28,412 nt of DNA. Source: an uncultured Lachnospiraceae bacterium. GTDB taxonomy: Bacteria > Bacillota > Clostridia > Lachnospirales > Lachnospiraceae. Numbering within the stretch: the stretch's first letter is position 1; each line of letters begins with the position of its first letter. The notes under the pieces were generated by a model that saw only the letters and a list, made by a program, of their open reading frames with translations, ran no database searches and was not told the origin of the DNA. Positions 1-7,358 of this stretch are shown piece after piece. Location of the stretch: assembly GCA_910577655.1 (NCBI GenBank), contig CAJTOW010000045.1, positions 1 through 28,412 on the forward strand, given 5' to 3'. The position numbers and the translations under genes are program-made.

Positions 1-16
1 GGGCGGACGCCCGATG

Positions 17-45
17 CTTCTTGTCCGGCTTTGCCGGACAAGAAG
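17..45. repeat. Perfect hairpin, 13-bp stem
   Basis: Arms 17-29 and 33-45 are perfectly complementary around a TTT loop, with core TTGTCCGGC / GCCGGACAA. The structure is rich in GC and has no T-tract. Just downstream, 53-70 reads CCCGTGAATAGTAACC, which is the reverse complement of the GTTAC-NGTTCACGGGG motif seen at 4037 and 28363. The hairpin therefore probably belongs to the interspersed repeat family rather than being a gene terminator. No gene is visible in 1-215. Confidence 0.6.
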
Positions 46-77
46 ATGCCCCCCCCGTGAATAGTAACCAATCTGGA

Positions 78-123
78 CAACAGTTCAGACAGAATAACAG
101 TCCAGGGGGTATCTGAACTGTTG
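78..123. repeat. Interspersed repeat, 12-bp inverted arms
   Basis: CAACAGTTCAGA (78-89) and TCTGAACTGTTG (112-123) are perfect inverted arms. A second, imperfect AACAGTCCA copy sits between them at 96-104. This is the first member of a family found in both orientations near 2219-2245, 6097-6126, 7301-7330, 9881-10015, 17526-17560 and 27245-27256. The right arm ends in TTGCCA (121-126), which could act as a -35 element for the following gene, but the matching -10 (TAATAT, 143-148) is weak. Confidence 0.7.
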
Positions 124-215
124 CCAAACAGAAAAATAGTCATAATATTGTAATGAAATATGCCTTGAACAATCCGGAAAGAATTGGTAAGATATCCGAA
201 TGGAGGAGTAATGAT

Positions 216-1163
216 ATGAAACATATAAGACGACACTGGCTCATGAGTGTACTGGCCGGGATTCTGGCCGTACAGATGGCTATCGCCTCCCCTTTAACTG
301 CCCACGGCAAGCTGACAGAATGGCTGACTGTCCAGGACGGACAGTTCATCCGGGCCAACGGAGCGGCGATTGAAGGCGCCCTGGCCAAGGGCATCACAGT
401 ATCCAAGTATCAGAACCGTGCGGGAGACATTGACTGGAGCCGGGTGGCTGCTTCCGGAGTAAGTTTTGCCATGATCCGCCTGGGCTACCACAATGATCTG
501 GATCCTTATTTTGAGGAAAATATGCAGGGAGCTCTAAGCCACGGAATACGTACCGGTGTTTTTCTGTATACTCAGGCCATGGATGTGGAAACCGCCCAGG
601 AGGAAGCCCGGTTCGTGCTGGAGAAGGTAAAGGACTATCCCTTGTCCTATCCCATCGCCTATGATGTGGAATCCCAGTATCTTCTGGATATGGGGAAAAC
701 AGCCCAGGAGATCGCCCAGCAGGTCAATGCCTTCTGCCAGGTGATCACAGAAGCCGGATACCGGCCAGTAGTCTACGGAAACCATCAGTGGCTCACCAGC
801 CACATTGACATATCCCAGATTCCCTATGATATCTGGTATGCCCGCTATGAAACCTCTGTCAATGAATTCCCGAACCGCACCCTCTGGCAGTACACTGATG
901 CCGGACTGGTGGATGGAATCTCTGGCGAGGTATGTATCGAGGTGGCATTTGCAGACTATACCCAGCTCTTCCCAGGAACCGGCTGGCGCAATATCAACGG
1001 AAGCTGGTATTATTACCAGGATTATGTAAAGCAGACCGGGTGGCTGAATCTGGGAGACGTATGGTACTACCTGAAAGAGGATGGCAGTATGGTCTTTAGC
1101 GAGGCGCAAGAGATTGACGGAGTATCGTATTTATTTGATGAGAACGGGGTTTGGCTGCCATAA
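216..1163 (+). CDS. Secreted GH25-like muramidase with wall-binding repeats
   Basis: This is a 315-residue protein. An N-terminal hydrophobic segment (about residues 8-28) looks like a signal peptide or anchor. Residues about 58-250 match the glycoside hydrolase 25 (lysozyme) fold, with IDW (72-74), FAMIRLGY (84-91), the catalytic DxE pair D150/E152 in YDVES, and WQYTDAG (224-230). Residues 256-315 hold aromatic/glycine repeats (GSWYYYQDY, GDVWYYLKEDG) of the type that bind cell-wall polymers. The ATG at 216 follows GGAGG with 8 nt spacing and is preferred over an in-frame ATG at 153. Oddities: the family motif GIDVS reads GITVS (T61), and the late VDLN-type acid position reads VCIE (C240), so two usual acidic positions are changed. 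The general acid E152 is kept, so activity is possible but uncertain. It would act outside the cell on peptidoglycan, probably in remodelling. The gene stands alone and ends at the hairpin at 1179-1221. Confidence 0.85.
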   Translation: MKHIRRHWLMSVLAGILAVQMAIASPLTAHGKLTEWLTVQDGQFIRANGAAIEGALAKGITVSKYQNRAGDIDWSRVAASGVSFAMIRLGYHNDLDPYFEENMQGALSHGIRTGVFLYTQAMDVETAQEEARFVLEKVKDYPLSYPIAYDVESQYLLDMGKTAQEIAQQVNAFCQVITEAGYRPVVYGNHQWLTSHIDISQIPYDIWYARYETSVNEFPNRTLWQYTDAGLVDGISGEVCIEVAFADYTQLFPGTGWRNINGSWYYYQDYVKQTGWLNLGDVWYYLKEDGSMVFSEAQEIDGVSYLFDENGVWLP

Positions 1164-1178
1164 CAGAGAAGGTTGTCA

Positions 1179-1221
1179 ATATACAGAAAACGCGTCAGCG
1201 AGTGACGTGTTTTCTGTATAT
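1179..1221. terminator. Bidirectional terminator hairpin
   Basis: A 19-bp stem (1179-1197 with 1203-1221, one G-T wobble) encloses a GCGAG loop. It lies between the GH25 gene on the + strand and the Rpn-family gene on the - strand, so it can end both transcripts. The stem contains internal A and T runs on both sides (AGAAAAC / GTTTTCT). Confidence 0.8.
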
Positions 1222-1232
1222 CTGCTTCATTA

Positions 1233-1991
1233 CTAAATGATATTAAATTCCTGATACAAGGCGGCTCTTACTTCCTTACTGGCGGCTGCCCTCTGTGCGT
1301 CACTGGTTCTTCCTCCGGCAAGCAGCAATGAAATGAGTTTTCCCAGCCTATCTTCACCCTCTTCCCGCCCCTCTTCCTTAAACAGCTTCATGGTTTCGGC
1401 TTCATTGTATTCGGTAAGACACATATCTTTCACCTCCACTCTGTTTTCTAATAACAAGGGTTTTATCACATAATCTTCAGGCATATCGTCTATGGCTTTA
1501 TCTACGGCTGCCTCTATATCCATATTTATCTTATTTTCCCTTATCTGTTCTATAAACCAGGCATATTCCTCCAGGGGCCTGCAGGCCTTCATCAAAGCAG
1601 GATTCTGTCCATAGTTAATATTTATCATCCTTACCCTGACTTCAATATCTGACTCTGCAATATCCTGGTCAGGAGAAAATGCATCACTAAGTTTTAAGAT
1701 AGTGTCCTCATTGCCCTCTGTGCCATTATAAAAAACAACCAGCCTCGGAATCGGAAGACGCACCGCTCTTTTGCCGTAAATATTCATCACATAAAACAAC
1801 GTAAATGACAAATCGTTCTTCATCCCCATATAAATGGCATTCTGTATTGTTGTAAACTGAATTTCTTCTGCATCTGTATGGCTGGTACCATTCACAGCAT
1901 TATAAAGACTCATAGTCCATTCTTTACGTTCCCCACTACCAAATAAAAAGCTGAACAAACGGTCCTTATGCTCTTTATTGATCACTGGCAT
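1233..1991 (-). CDS. Rpn-family PD-(D/E)XK nuclease, internally deleted
   Basis: This is a 252-residue protein of the Rpn / putative-transposase nuclease family common in Clostridia. The N-terminal KDRLFSFLFG, LYNAVNGTSH, NAIYMGMKNDLSF and the later LPIPRLVVFYNGTEG, DMCLTEYNEAETMKLFKEEGREEG are the usual landmarks. From memory of the family, MKNDxSF is followed by a stretch with an EHQS-type catalytic motif and NPNMPLR before the YG-K/S segment. Here MKNDLSF runs into TLFYVMNIYGKRAV, so roughly 30-40 residues including EHQS are missing without loss of frame. Half of the nuclease active site is therefore absent, and the protein is probably catalytically dead. The C-terminal acidic/EG-rich helical tail remains. 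The start at 1991 has AGAAGGAT just upstream. It is monocistronic and converges on the GH25 gene. Confidence 0.75.
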   Translation of the reverse strand: MPVINKEHKDRLFSFLFGSGERKEWTMSLYNAVNGTSHTDAEEIQFTTIQNAIYMGMKNDLSFTLFYVMNIYGKRAVRLPIPRLVVFYNGTEGNEDTILKLSDAFSPDQDIAESDIEVRVRMININYGQNPALMKACRPLEEYAWFIEQIRENKINMDIEAAVDKAIDDMPEDYVIKPLLLENRVEVKDMCLTEYNEAETMKLFKEEGREEGEDRLGKLISLLLAGGRTSDAQRAAASKEVRAALYQEFNII

Positions 1992-2080
1992 ATCCTTCTG
2001 TCTCCTTTACAAATTATATCATCTTCAAATTACAATTACAAGGGCGCCATGTATTCTCTCCATGTGTTACAAAATGCGCG

Positions 2081-2245
2081 GTTACTGTTCATGGGGGTGA
2101 TGTTCCGGAAGGTACGCTCTGAAAAATTTTTTCCCGGATTGCGGGTTTCGGATGCAGAAACTCTAAAGTGGTAGCGGGCATACGGCCCGCGGAGCAATTT
2201 TTAATGGCCGCATGCCGTAACGGTTCAAGGGTTATCTGAACTGTG
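2081..2245. repeat. Composite interspersed repeat downstream of the 539-aa gene
   Basis: The stretch begins with GTTACTGTTCATGGGGG (2081-2097) and ends with AACGGTTCA (2219-2227) facing TCTGAACTGTG (2235-2245). Between them is a 6-bp hairpin GCGGGC/GCCCGC (2174-2179 with 2185-2190). Read on the - strand, the element supplies the last codons and TGA stop of the gene that ends at 2225. No gene is visible in 1992-2224. Confidence 0.6.
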
Positions 2246-3844
2246 ACTCTCCACATAAGCATAAAGTTCATCATTTAAAACAAACGCCGTGACCATCTGC
2301 CTTAACTCACTGCTGTCAGCCACTACCCTCACTGCCGGATAATAGCGCGCAAATGCCCGGGGATGCTCTTTAATATCTGAAAAAATCCTTTCCCAGTCAC
2401 ACTCCCGCAGCAGAAGCCGGCGGTTCGCTTCAATGAGATATACACAGCGATCCTCCGGTTCTGCTTTCATCAGCTCCCGGTACACTTCCTCCTTCACTGC
2501 TCCATGATAAAATGAAAAGGAAGTTTTAAGTGCTTTTTCCAGACCCGGAACAATCGTGTTCCCCTTTTTAAAGTATATCAGATCATCATAATCGGCAATA
2601 TCATACTGCGCATACTGGCTGAAAAGCGAATCCTTTGTACGGTCCATAAACTGTGTGAGCACCTCTGCTCCATCTGCTTTCGCCATAGCAGCCAGCTCTT
2701 CCTCAGACAGGTTCTCCTTTGAAATGTCTACCTGGGGAGCATCTGCCTCTTCCTTCAGATACTGGTCTATATAAGTGTCCACATCACATTCTGTTCCCAG
2801 TCCGCGCTTTAAGGCTTCCCGGATCTCCTCAACCGGTATATACCGGTCCACTTTGGGATTACGTGCTGACCCAAATACAAAACCTGCAAACAACGTCCAG
2901 ATACTATAAGGCTGTTCACAGTCCTGGTCGATTTCCAGACAATCCTGCGTATGCTTCTCCTTCCAATGGAGCTTTGCATCCATCACTGCTTTTATGAACT
3001 TCTCATACTGGAGGTTCCCCTCTTCATCCTTCAAAACTGCCATCCGGCACAGTTCCTCCAGGCCTAACCCTGATAACAGATACCTTTTCAAATTCCTGTT
3101 GAATCCTTCCCATCCAACAGGAGTATCTGCAAAACGCTTCTTCCAGTATTCCTTTATAATGGCCGGCCCAAAATACTTCTGTTCAAATGCATAAAAATCC
3201 TTGTCCTTCCCGCCCAGATAAAAACATTCAAATACAGCCAGCTTCTCCGTCTCGCCAAGCGGCAGGCTGCTGACACGGCTATAAAGCCGCTCTGCATCGC
3301 ATCTGGAAGGGACACGGATTGGCTCCTTCAGATACCGGTTAGCCAGCTCCACAGCCTTCCGGCATTGTCCCAGAGTAATATCCCCATGTACAAACGCCTT
3401 CTCCCCCAGGCGGTCCTCAATCAGGCAGGCGACAGCCAGCAGATACATGTGGTACGGCTCCCCCTGGGTCTTTGCGTCCCATAACGAATATGTATGGTTC
3501 ACCCGCTCATCCTCCCAGTCATAATCCATATAGGCTGGCAGGGCACCCATCATGGCATCTCCTGCTGCCAGATCAATCTGCCCATCATCCAGATCCCTGG
3601 GCACCCAGTAGGCTTCCGCTTCCTTAAGCGTAAAGTAATCCATAGAAGCACGCCATCCGGTGCCCCACTCCGTCTTCCGTTCCTGCGTCCGCATGACGCA
3701 TACAAGGTCCTTCCCTGCATACGTGACAGTACGCCGCTCTGCCAGCGGCAGCGCATCCACCAGAACCAGTGTCTCCTCATATACCCTTTTCCACTCTTCC
3801 CTGGTTATACTTTTAGATAATTCCTGATAAATAAATATTCCCAC
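2225..3844 (-). CDS. Large soluble protein of unknown function
   Basis: I do not recognise this 539-residue protein. It has no signal peptide, no membrane helix and no obvious catalytic motif. It is rich in charged and aromatic residues, with blocks such as YMDYDWED, GEPYHMYLLAVACLIEDRLGEKAFVHGDITLGQ and FAGFVFGSARNPKVDRYIP. The C-terminal third has a run of acidic/basic helices. The GTG at 3844 is chosen because AAAGGAG lies 7 nt upstream and no in-frame ATG is better placed. The last residues SHSSDNP and the TGA stop are encoded inside an interspersed repeat (AGTTCAGATAACCCTTGA on the - strand), so the original C-terminus may have differed. The gene stands alone, downstream of a 380-bp spacer. 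It resembles in general style the conserved hypothetical proteins of gut Lachnospiraceae; no function is inferred. Confidence 0.7.
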   Translation of the reverse strand: MGIFIYQELSKSITREEWKRVYEETLVLVDALPLAERRTVTYAGKDLVCVMRTQERKTEWGTGWRASMDYFTLKEAEAYWVPRDLDDGQIDLAAGDAMMGALPAYMDYDWEDERVNHTYSLWDAKTQGEPYHMYLLAVACLIEDRLGEKAFVHGDITLGQCRKAVELANRYLKEPIRVPSRCDAERLYSRVSSLPLGETEKLAVFECFYLGGKDKDFYAFEQKYFGPAIIKEYWKKRFADTPVGWEGFNRNLKRYLLSGLGLEELCRMAVLKDEEGNLQYEKFIKAVMDAKLHWKEKHTQDCLEIDQDCEQPYSIWTLFAGFVFGSARNPKVDRYIPVEEIREALKRGLGTECDVDTYIDQYLKEEADAPQVDISKENLSEEELAAMAKADGAEVLTQFMDRTKDSLFSQYAQYDIADYDDLIYFKKGNTIVPGLEKALKTSFSFYHGAVKEEVYRELMKAEPEDRCVYLIEANRRLLLRECDWERIFSDIKEHPRAFARYYPAVRVVADSSELRQMVTAFVLNDELYAYVESHSSDNP

Positions 3845-4036
3845 AGATTACTCCTTTCCCCAATACGTCTTTTATATTTACGAATAATTGTTTGCTGTGA
3901 GCCTATTTTACTATATCTTTCATTGATCTGCATTGGACTGTTAGTCCAAAATCATAGGGTCGTGACCATTTTTTCAAGTGTTGATTTTACTGGAATTGTC
4001 CAATATGCGGGAGCGGGCCGCAGGCGTGATTCAATA

Positions 4037-4070
4037 GTTACCGTTCACGGGGCGGGGAAAACCGGACAAA
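4037..4070 (+). repeat. Interspersed repeat, GTTCACGGGG type
   Basis: GTTACCGTTCACGGGG followed by CGGGGAAAACCGGACAAA matches the copy at 28363-28396 at nearly every position. It lies in the non-coding stretch 3845-4226. The rest of that stretch holds a small perfect palindrome TTGGACT-GTT-AGTCCAA (3933-3949), the leader of the 539-residue gene, and the terminator at 4142. No gene is visible there. Confidence 0.65.
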
Positions 4071-4141
4071 TTTTGAAATAGAATCTGCTACAGAAAGCGC
4101 TTAATGGCAGCTGTCCAAAACAGAATATTTTTTCGTACATT

Positions 4142-4182
4142 AAAACCGCCCCAGCACTCGTCAAAGTGCAAAGGGCGGTTTT
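4142..4182 (-). terminator. Terminator of the XRE gene
   Basis: A 10-bp perfect stem AAAACCGCCC / GGGCGGTTTT (4142-4151 with 4173-4182) carries an inner GCACT/AGTGC stem (4154-4158 with 4165-4169). Read on the - strand, it lies 45 nt beyond the XRE stop and ends in TTTTAAT. It is a classic Rho-independent terminator and may work in both directions. Confidence 0.85.
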
Positions 4183-4226
4183 CCCTGTCCTCTTCACATT
4201 TTAAAAGCCCCCCACGGCATATTCCT

Positions 4227-4508
4227 TCAGGCCACCAGCCTTGCCATATGTCTGGAGTACGCACTCAGTCTCGCTCTGCGCAGATCCGTCTGCGTCATAT
4301 ATTCCCCATCACATACAAGAAAATCCTCCATATGCACCCCCAGCAGCCTGCTCAATGCAAACAGGTGATCCACCGTAGGCAGCACCTGCCCCTTGAACCA
4401 GCGGTAGACCGGCTGGGGACAAGATAAACAAAGAAGCTGCTGAATAGTCTTCACACTGTATCCGGCTTCGGTAACCAGCTGCCGAATTCTTGCTCCGGTC
4501 CGTTCCAT
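4227..4508 (-). CDS. Small XRE-family DNA-binding protein
   Basis: This Cro/C1-type helix-turn-helix regulator has 93 residues from the first ATG. The HTH core is TIQQLLCLSCPQPVYRWFKGQVLPTVDHLFALSRLLGV, written here as TIQQLLCLS, PVYRWFKG and LPTVDHLFALSRLL. The N-terminus before it (MERTGARIRQLVTEAGYS) fits family members that begin further upstream with a YKxIDM-like segment. The ATG at 4508 has no nearby ribosome binding site. A strong GGAGGAGG lies at 4540-4547, and 7 nt after it comes an in-frame ATC codon (4530-4532) that opens ISYKTINMERTG, which matches that family N-terminus. The true start is therefore probably the non-canonical ATC at 4532 or ATA at 4529, giving 101 or 100 residues. 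Its targets are unknown. It is monocistronic and ends at the terminator at 4142-4182. The 254 bp upstream hold no gene. Confidence 0.85.
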   Translation of the reverse strand: MERTGARIRQLVTEAGYSVKTIQQLLCLSCPQPVYRWFKGQVLPTVDHLFALSRLLGVHMEDFLVCDGEYMTQTDLRRARLSAYSRHMARLVA

Positions 4509-4762
4509 ATTAATGGTTTTGTATGATATGATATTAAATCCTCCTCCATTCCTGTTGATTCCCCGCAGGAAATCCCTCTGCCCCGGCCATGACTACAATC
4601 AGCTGCTTACAGACGTCCTCTGACAGCTGTCACCCATGGCGCATTACATCTCCGAAAATCTGACAGAATCAGTATAACAGAATTTCAGTAAATAAGCCAG
4701 CTATATTTGGGGTCTCCGAGCCATTAAATAAAACAATGTAAAGTCCATCAAACACATTCCTG

Positions 4763-6052
4763 TCATAGAATCGGGAACACCGTCATGATCCATCCTACAG
4801 ACACCACACAACAGATAATCGCGATCAGCCAGGACTGTTTGAACATAGACGCCTGGTTATATCCGCCATAATCCATAATGTAGGGAACCGCCGCAGTTGC
4901 CATAGGTGTCATAAAAGCAGAGAGGCAGGCTGCCTGAATCAGGATCATCAGCCCCACCGGGTTTCCTCCGATGGATGCGCAGGTGGCAATGGCAATCGGA
5001 TGGAAGATCAGCATGGTTCCCCTGTTCTGCATAACCTGGGTCAGGATAAAGGGAATCAGGAAAAAGATAAATCCGACAATATAGGAATTACCATTTACCG
5101 CTCCCACCAGACCGCCGATACGGCTTCCGATCAGCTCCCCGGCACCTGTTCCGCTCAATGCCCCCGACATGGCCAGGGCGCCAACAATCAGAAGCAGCAT
5201 ACTCATGGGCAAAGACGCCGTGGCCTCCTTTGGCTTTAAAATCCCGCACAGAATCATCAGGAGCGCACCGATCACTGTGATCTGCCAGTTGGCCAGACCA
5301 AGTGTTCCCGCAAACATCAGAGCCAAAGCATCCCCAAAGAAGATCACGATTGCCGCATACTCCTGGAAAGCCTTCAGCGGCTCCTTCGTCCCGCCCTTCT
5401 TCTGGCTGTAGGACGTCTGGACCACCGGCTCATCCGGTGTCAGCCGGACAGCAAAAAAGGCAAAATAAATGACAGAAATAATCAGCAGCGGTAGCCGTCC
5501 CTTCATGGGATCCAGCATTCCCACTGTGTAATCCAGATACCCATAGCTTTCCAGGTACCCATTAAGCTCCGCCGCAATGGTTGCACCCGCTCCCACCGGC
5601 AGGGTACAGCAGGTCACAATCGTAACTGCCCCCAGCGGAAACATTACTTTGCTTGGTTTCAGCCCCATACTCTCTGCGGATGCCATGAGCATAGGTGCAA
5701 CGATTCCAAAAACGACTACCGGGCTCTGGATAAACTGGCTGAGCAGCACCCCTATGACCACATAGCCCAGCATCATTTTGTGCAGACTTCCATTGGCTAT
5801 CCCGGAAATACGGTCAGCCACCGTGGTACAGAACCGGGTCCGGTTAAATCCGGCTGCCACCACGCACATTCCTGCAATCATGATCACATTGGTATTAGCA
5901 AAATAACCGATGGCTTCTTTCGCCTCCAGACACCCGGTCAGGGTCAGCGCCATCATGGAGGTCAGGGAAATCGTTGCCAGACTGTAAGCGCCGCTGCAAT
6001 ACCCGGCAACTGTCAGGGCAAAAATGATCAGACAGATTGTTAATTGACTCAT
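4763..6052 (-). CDS. SLC13-like anion permease
   Basis: This 429-residue integral membrane protein has about 11 hydrophobic segments and two similar halves. It fits the SLC13/DASS family or the wider ion transporter superfamily, which carry di- and tricarboxylates, sulfate and related anions, usually with sodium. Hairpin-tip regions appear as SQFIQSPVVVFG (about 105-116) and TQVMQNRGTMLIF in the second half. The Ser-Asn-Thr motif of canonical SLC13 carriers is not obvious, so the ion or substrate may differ. The ATG at 6052 follows AGAGGAGG and is preferred to an in-frame ATG at 6106 that lacks a site and would overlap the gene before. It is the second gene of a two-gene operon with the MBL-fold hydrolase, 50 bp downstream, and presumably imports that enzyme's substrate or a precursor. 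The LarA-type enzyme nearby suggests a hydroxy acid, but this is inference. Confidence 0.8.
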   Translation of the reverse strand: MSQLTICLIIFALTVAGYCSGAYSLATISLTSMMALTLTGCLEAKEAIGYFANTNVIMIAGMCVVAAGFNRTRFCTTVADRISGIANGSLHKMMLGYVVIGVLLSQFIQSPVVVFGIVAPMLMASAESMGLKPSKVMFPLGAVTIVTCCTLPVGAGATIAAELNGYLESYGYLDYTVGMLDPMKGRLPLLIISVIYFAFFAVRLTPDEPVVQTSYSQKKGGTKEPLKAFQEYAAIVIFFGDALALMFAGTLGLANWQITVIGALLMILCGILKPKEATASLPMSMLLLIVGALAMSGALSGTGAGELIGSRIGGLVGAVNGNSYIVGFIFFLIPFILTQVMQNRGTMLIFHPIAIATCASIGGNPVGLMILIQAACLSAFMTPMATAAVPYIMDYGGYNQASMFKQSWLIAIICCVVSVGWIMTVFPIL

Positions 6053-6096
6053 AAATACCTCCTCTTTCAAATATCTCTTATCCACTGGCAATAACG

Positions 6097-6126
6097 GTAA
6101 GTTCAATGGGTATCTGGACTGTCACC
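6097..6126. repeat. Interspersed repeat at the MBL gene 3' end
   Basis: On the + strand GTAAGTTCAA faces TCTGGACTGTC (6113-6123), a variant of the AACAGTTCA family. On the - strand it encodes the last residues DSPDTH and the TGA stop of the MBL-fold gene, exactly as at 2225. It lies in the 50-bp gap before the permease gene. Confidence 0.6.
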
Positions 6127-7029
6127 GATAATGGATGTACATATCTGATACCACCGGTAAGGCTCTGGATTGAACACTCTCGCCGTGCTTCCCCGGCTGA
6201 TGAGAACCTCATTGACCCGGCCCATATAAGCATTCAGGTCCTCTCCCGCTGCCCGGGCATTGTTATGATGCAGCGGCATCATAAGCTGGGCTCCCATCTG
6301 CTCAATCATATCCGCGTATTGTTCCGGTGTATAACTGCGTATTCTGTGGCGGAGCATCAGATTGGGCCGCTCCTTTCGTACGTGCTGTACATGCTCCTCA
6401 AAATCCCGCCCTGCACTGAAATCAATCCGGTAATTATTCCTTGTCTCAATAAGAAAATTCTGGTTATACACAGATCCCAGCGGTCCCAGAAGACTGGGAC
6501 ACGGGATTCCGAAACCCTCGCTGCCATCGTATAAGGCGGAGGGACTGCTGGGTCTCTGGAATTTCCCCTCCCTGAACGCCCGGTTGTCATGGGCTCCCGG
6601 ATATGTTTTCAAAGTGAAATCCTCAAAATAATAGGTGTTGCCCGGATACAGCGGGTAAATGGCCCCATAAGGAATATCATATGCCCTGGCCACCTCCATG
6701 GCACAGTCCGCCGGTACCAGCACCCGTCCGTAAAAACGGTTCCACAGCTCTCCCACCAGATTGGAATGGTCTCCATGGACATGGTTCAGCAGGATATAAT
6801 CCGCCCCGGTAAAATTATCCACGGAAAATCCGCTCTGGGCATAGATCTCCTTTTCCATTTTCTGATTCTTGGTCAGCTCCGCCATTCCGTCGAAGTGACT
6901 GATATCCCAGTAAAATGGATCCGTCACCAGCACCTTCCCCCCTGGAAGCACAATCTCATAGCACTGGACGGAAATCCAGCGCAGCCGAAGTGCCTGTGAA
7001 TCCATACGTTCCAGATATGTTTCTGCCAT
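6103..7029 (-). CDS. MBL-fold metal-dependent hydrolase (UlaG-like)
   Basis: This 308-residue cytoplasmic protein belongs to the metallo-beta-lactamase superfamily. The metal motif HVHGDH lies at 83-88, with a further histidine in PGAHDNR (H147) and H254/H255 in MPLHHNN. Early VLVTDPFY (33-40) supplies the usual acidic turn. The layout is like UlaG-type lactonases, so a lactone or ester hydrolase is plausible, but the substrate cannot be read from the sequence. The ATG at 7029 has a strong AAAGGAGGAGG site. It is the first gene of an operon with the SLC13-like permease and is divergent from a LysR regulator. The promoter at 7126-7155 and the palindrome at 7176-7192 suggest LysR control. The C-terminal DSPDTH and stop lie within an interspersed repeat. 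Confidence 0.85.
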   Translation of the reverse strand: MAETYLERMDSQALRLRWISVQCYEIVLPGGKVLVTDPFYWDISHFDGMAELTKNQKMEKEIYAQSGFSVDNFTGADYILLNHVHGDHSNLVGELWNRFYGRVLVPADCAMEVARAYDIPYGAIYPLYPGNTYYFEDFTLKTYPGAHDNRAFREGKFQRPSSPSALYDGSEGFGIPCPSLLGPLGSVYNQNFLIETRNNYRIDFSAGRDFEEHVQHVRKERPNLMLRHRIRSYTPEQYADMIEQMGAQLMMPLHHNNARAAGEDLNAYMGRVNEVLISRGSTARVFNPEPYRWYQICTSIIGDSPDTH

Positions 7030-7125
7030 CGTAAACCTCCTCCTTTTCCCTTGTATGTACTCTCGGAATCACAACGGTTTTGTCCATCCCGGTACATCCT
7101 GCTCTGGAACCGTTGCTCTGGATAC

Positions 7126-7155
7126 ACTATAACACGGCCTTATCCAATTACGCAA
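7126..7155 (-). promoter_or_regulatory. Predicted promoter of the MBL-permease operon
   Basis: On the - strand, TTGCGT (7150-7155) and TATAGT (7126-7131) are separated by 18 bp, about 100 bp before the MBL start codon. The -35 is imperfect, as expected for an activator-dependent promoter, and a LysR-type palindrome lies just upstream of it. Confidence 0.6.
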
Positions 7156-7175
7156 ATTCATAATTTTCATATATT

Positions 7176-7192
7176 CATTACTTTATGTAATG
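7176..7192. promoter_or_regulatory. Candidate LysR recognition site
   Basis: CATTACTTTATGTAATG is a perfect 17-bp palindrome (6-bp arms, 5-bp centre) that contains the T-N11-A pattern of LysR sites. It is centred about 65 bp upstream of the expected start of the MBL operon, the classic recognition position. It also lies in the leader of the divergent LysR gene (ATG at 7359), which allows autoregulation. The shared spacer 7030-7358 holds no other gene. Confidence 0.6.
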
Positions 7193-7300
7193 CTTATTGG
7201 CGCACAAATCCACAACAGCCCACCAAAAAAGATTGGCTGTTGACGGAAAGATATGTTAAACTATTGCCACAGGGAGAAGTCTGCGCGTTTCCCGCGCCGT

Positions 7301-7330
7301 AACAGCTCAGACACCCCATTGAACTTTCGC
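7301..7330 (+). repeat. Interspersed repeat in the LysR leader
   Basis: AACAGCTCAGACACCCCATT followed by GAACTTTCGC matches the AACAGTTCAGATACYCC-TTGAACTG family with several changes. It sits 30 bp before the LysR start codon and would be part of its mRNA leader. Confidence 0.5.
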
Positions 7331-7358
7331 CCCCGCAGAGAATATACAGGAGACCGCC

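Noticed and set aside
153..215. Upstream ATG of the GH25 frame
   Set aside because: The ATG at 216 has a proper GGAGG site and starts at a signal-peptide-like segment; the extra 21 residues are charged and would block it.
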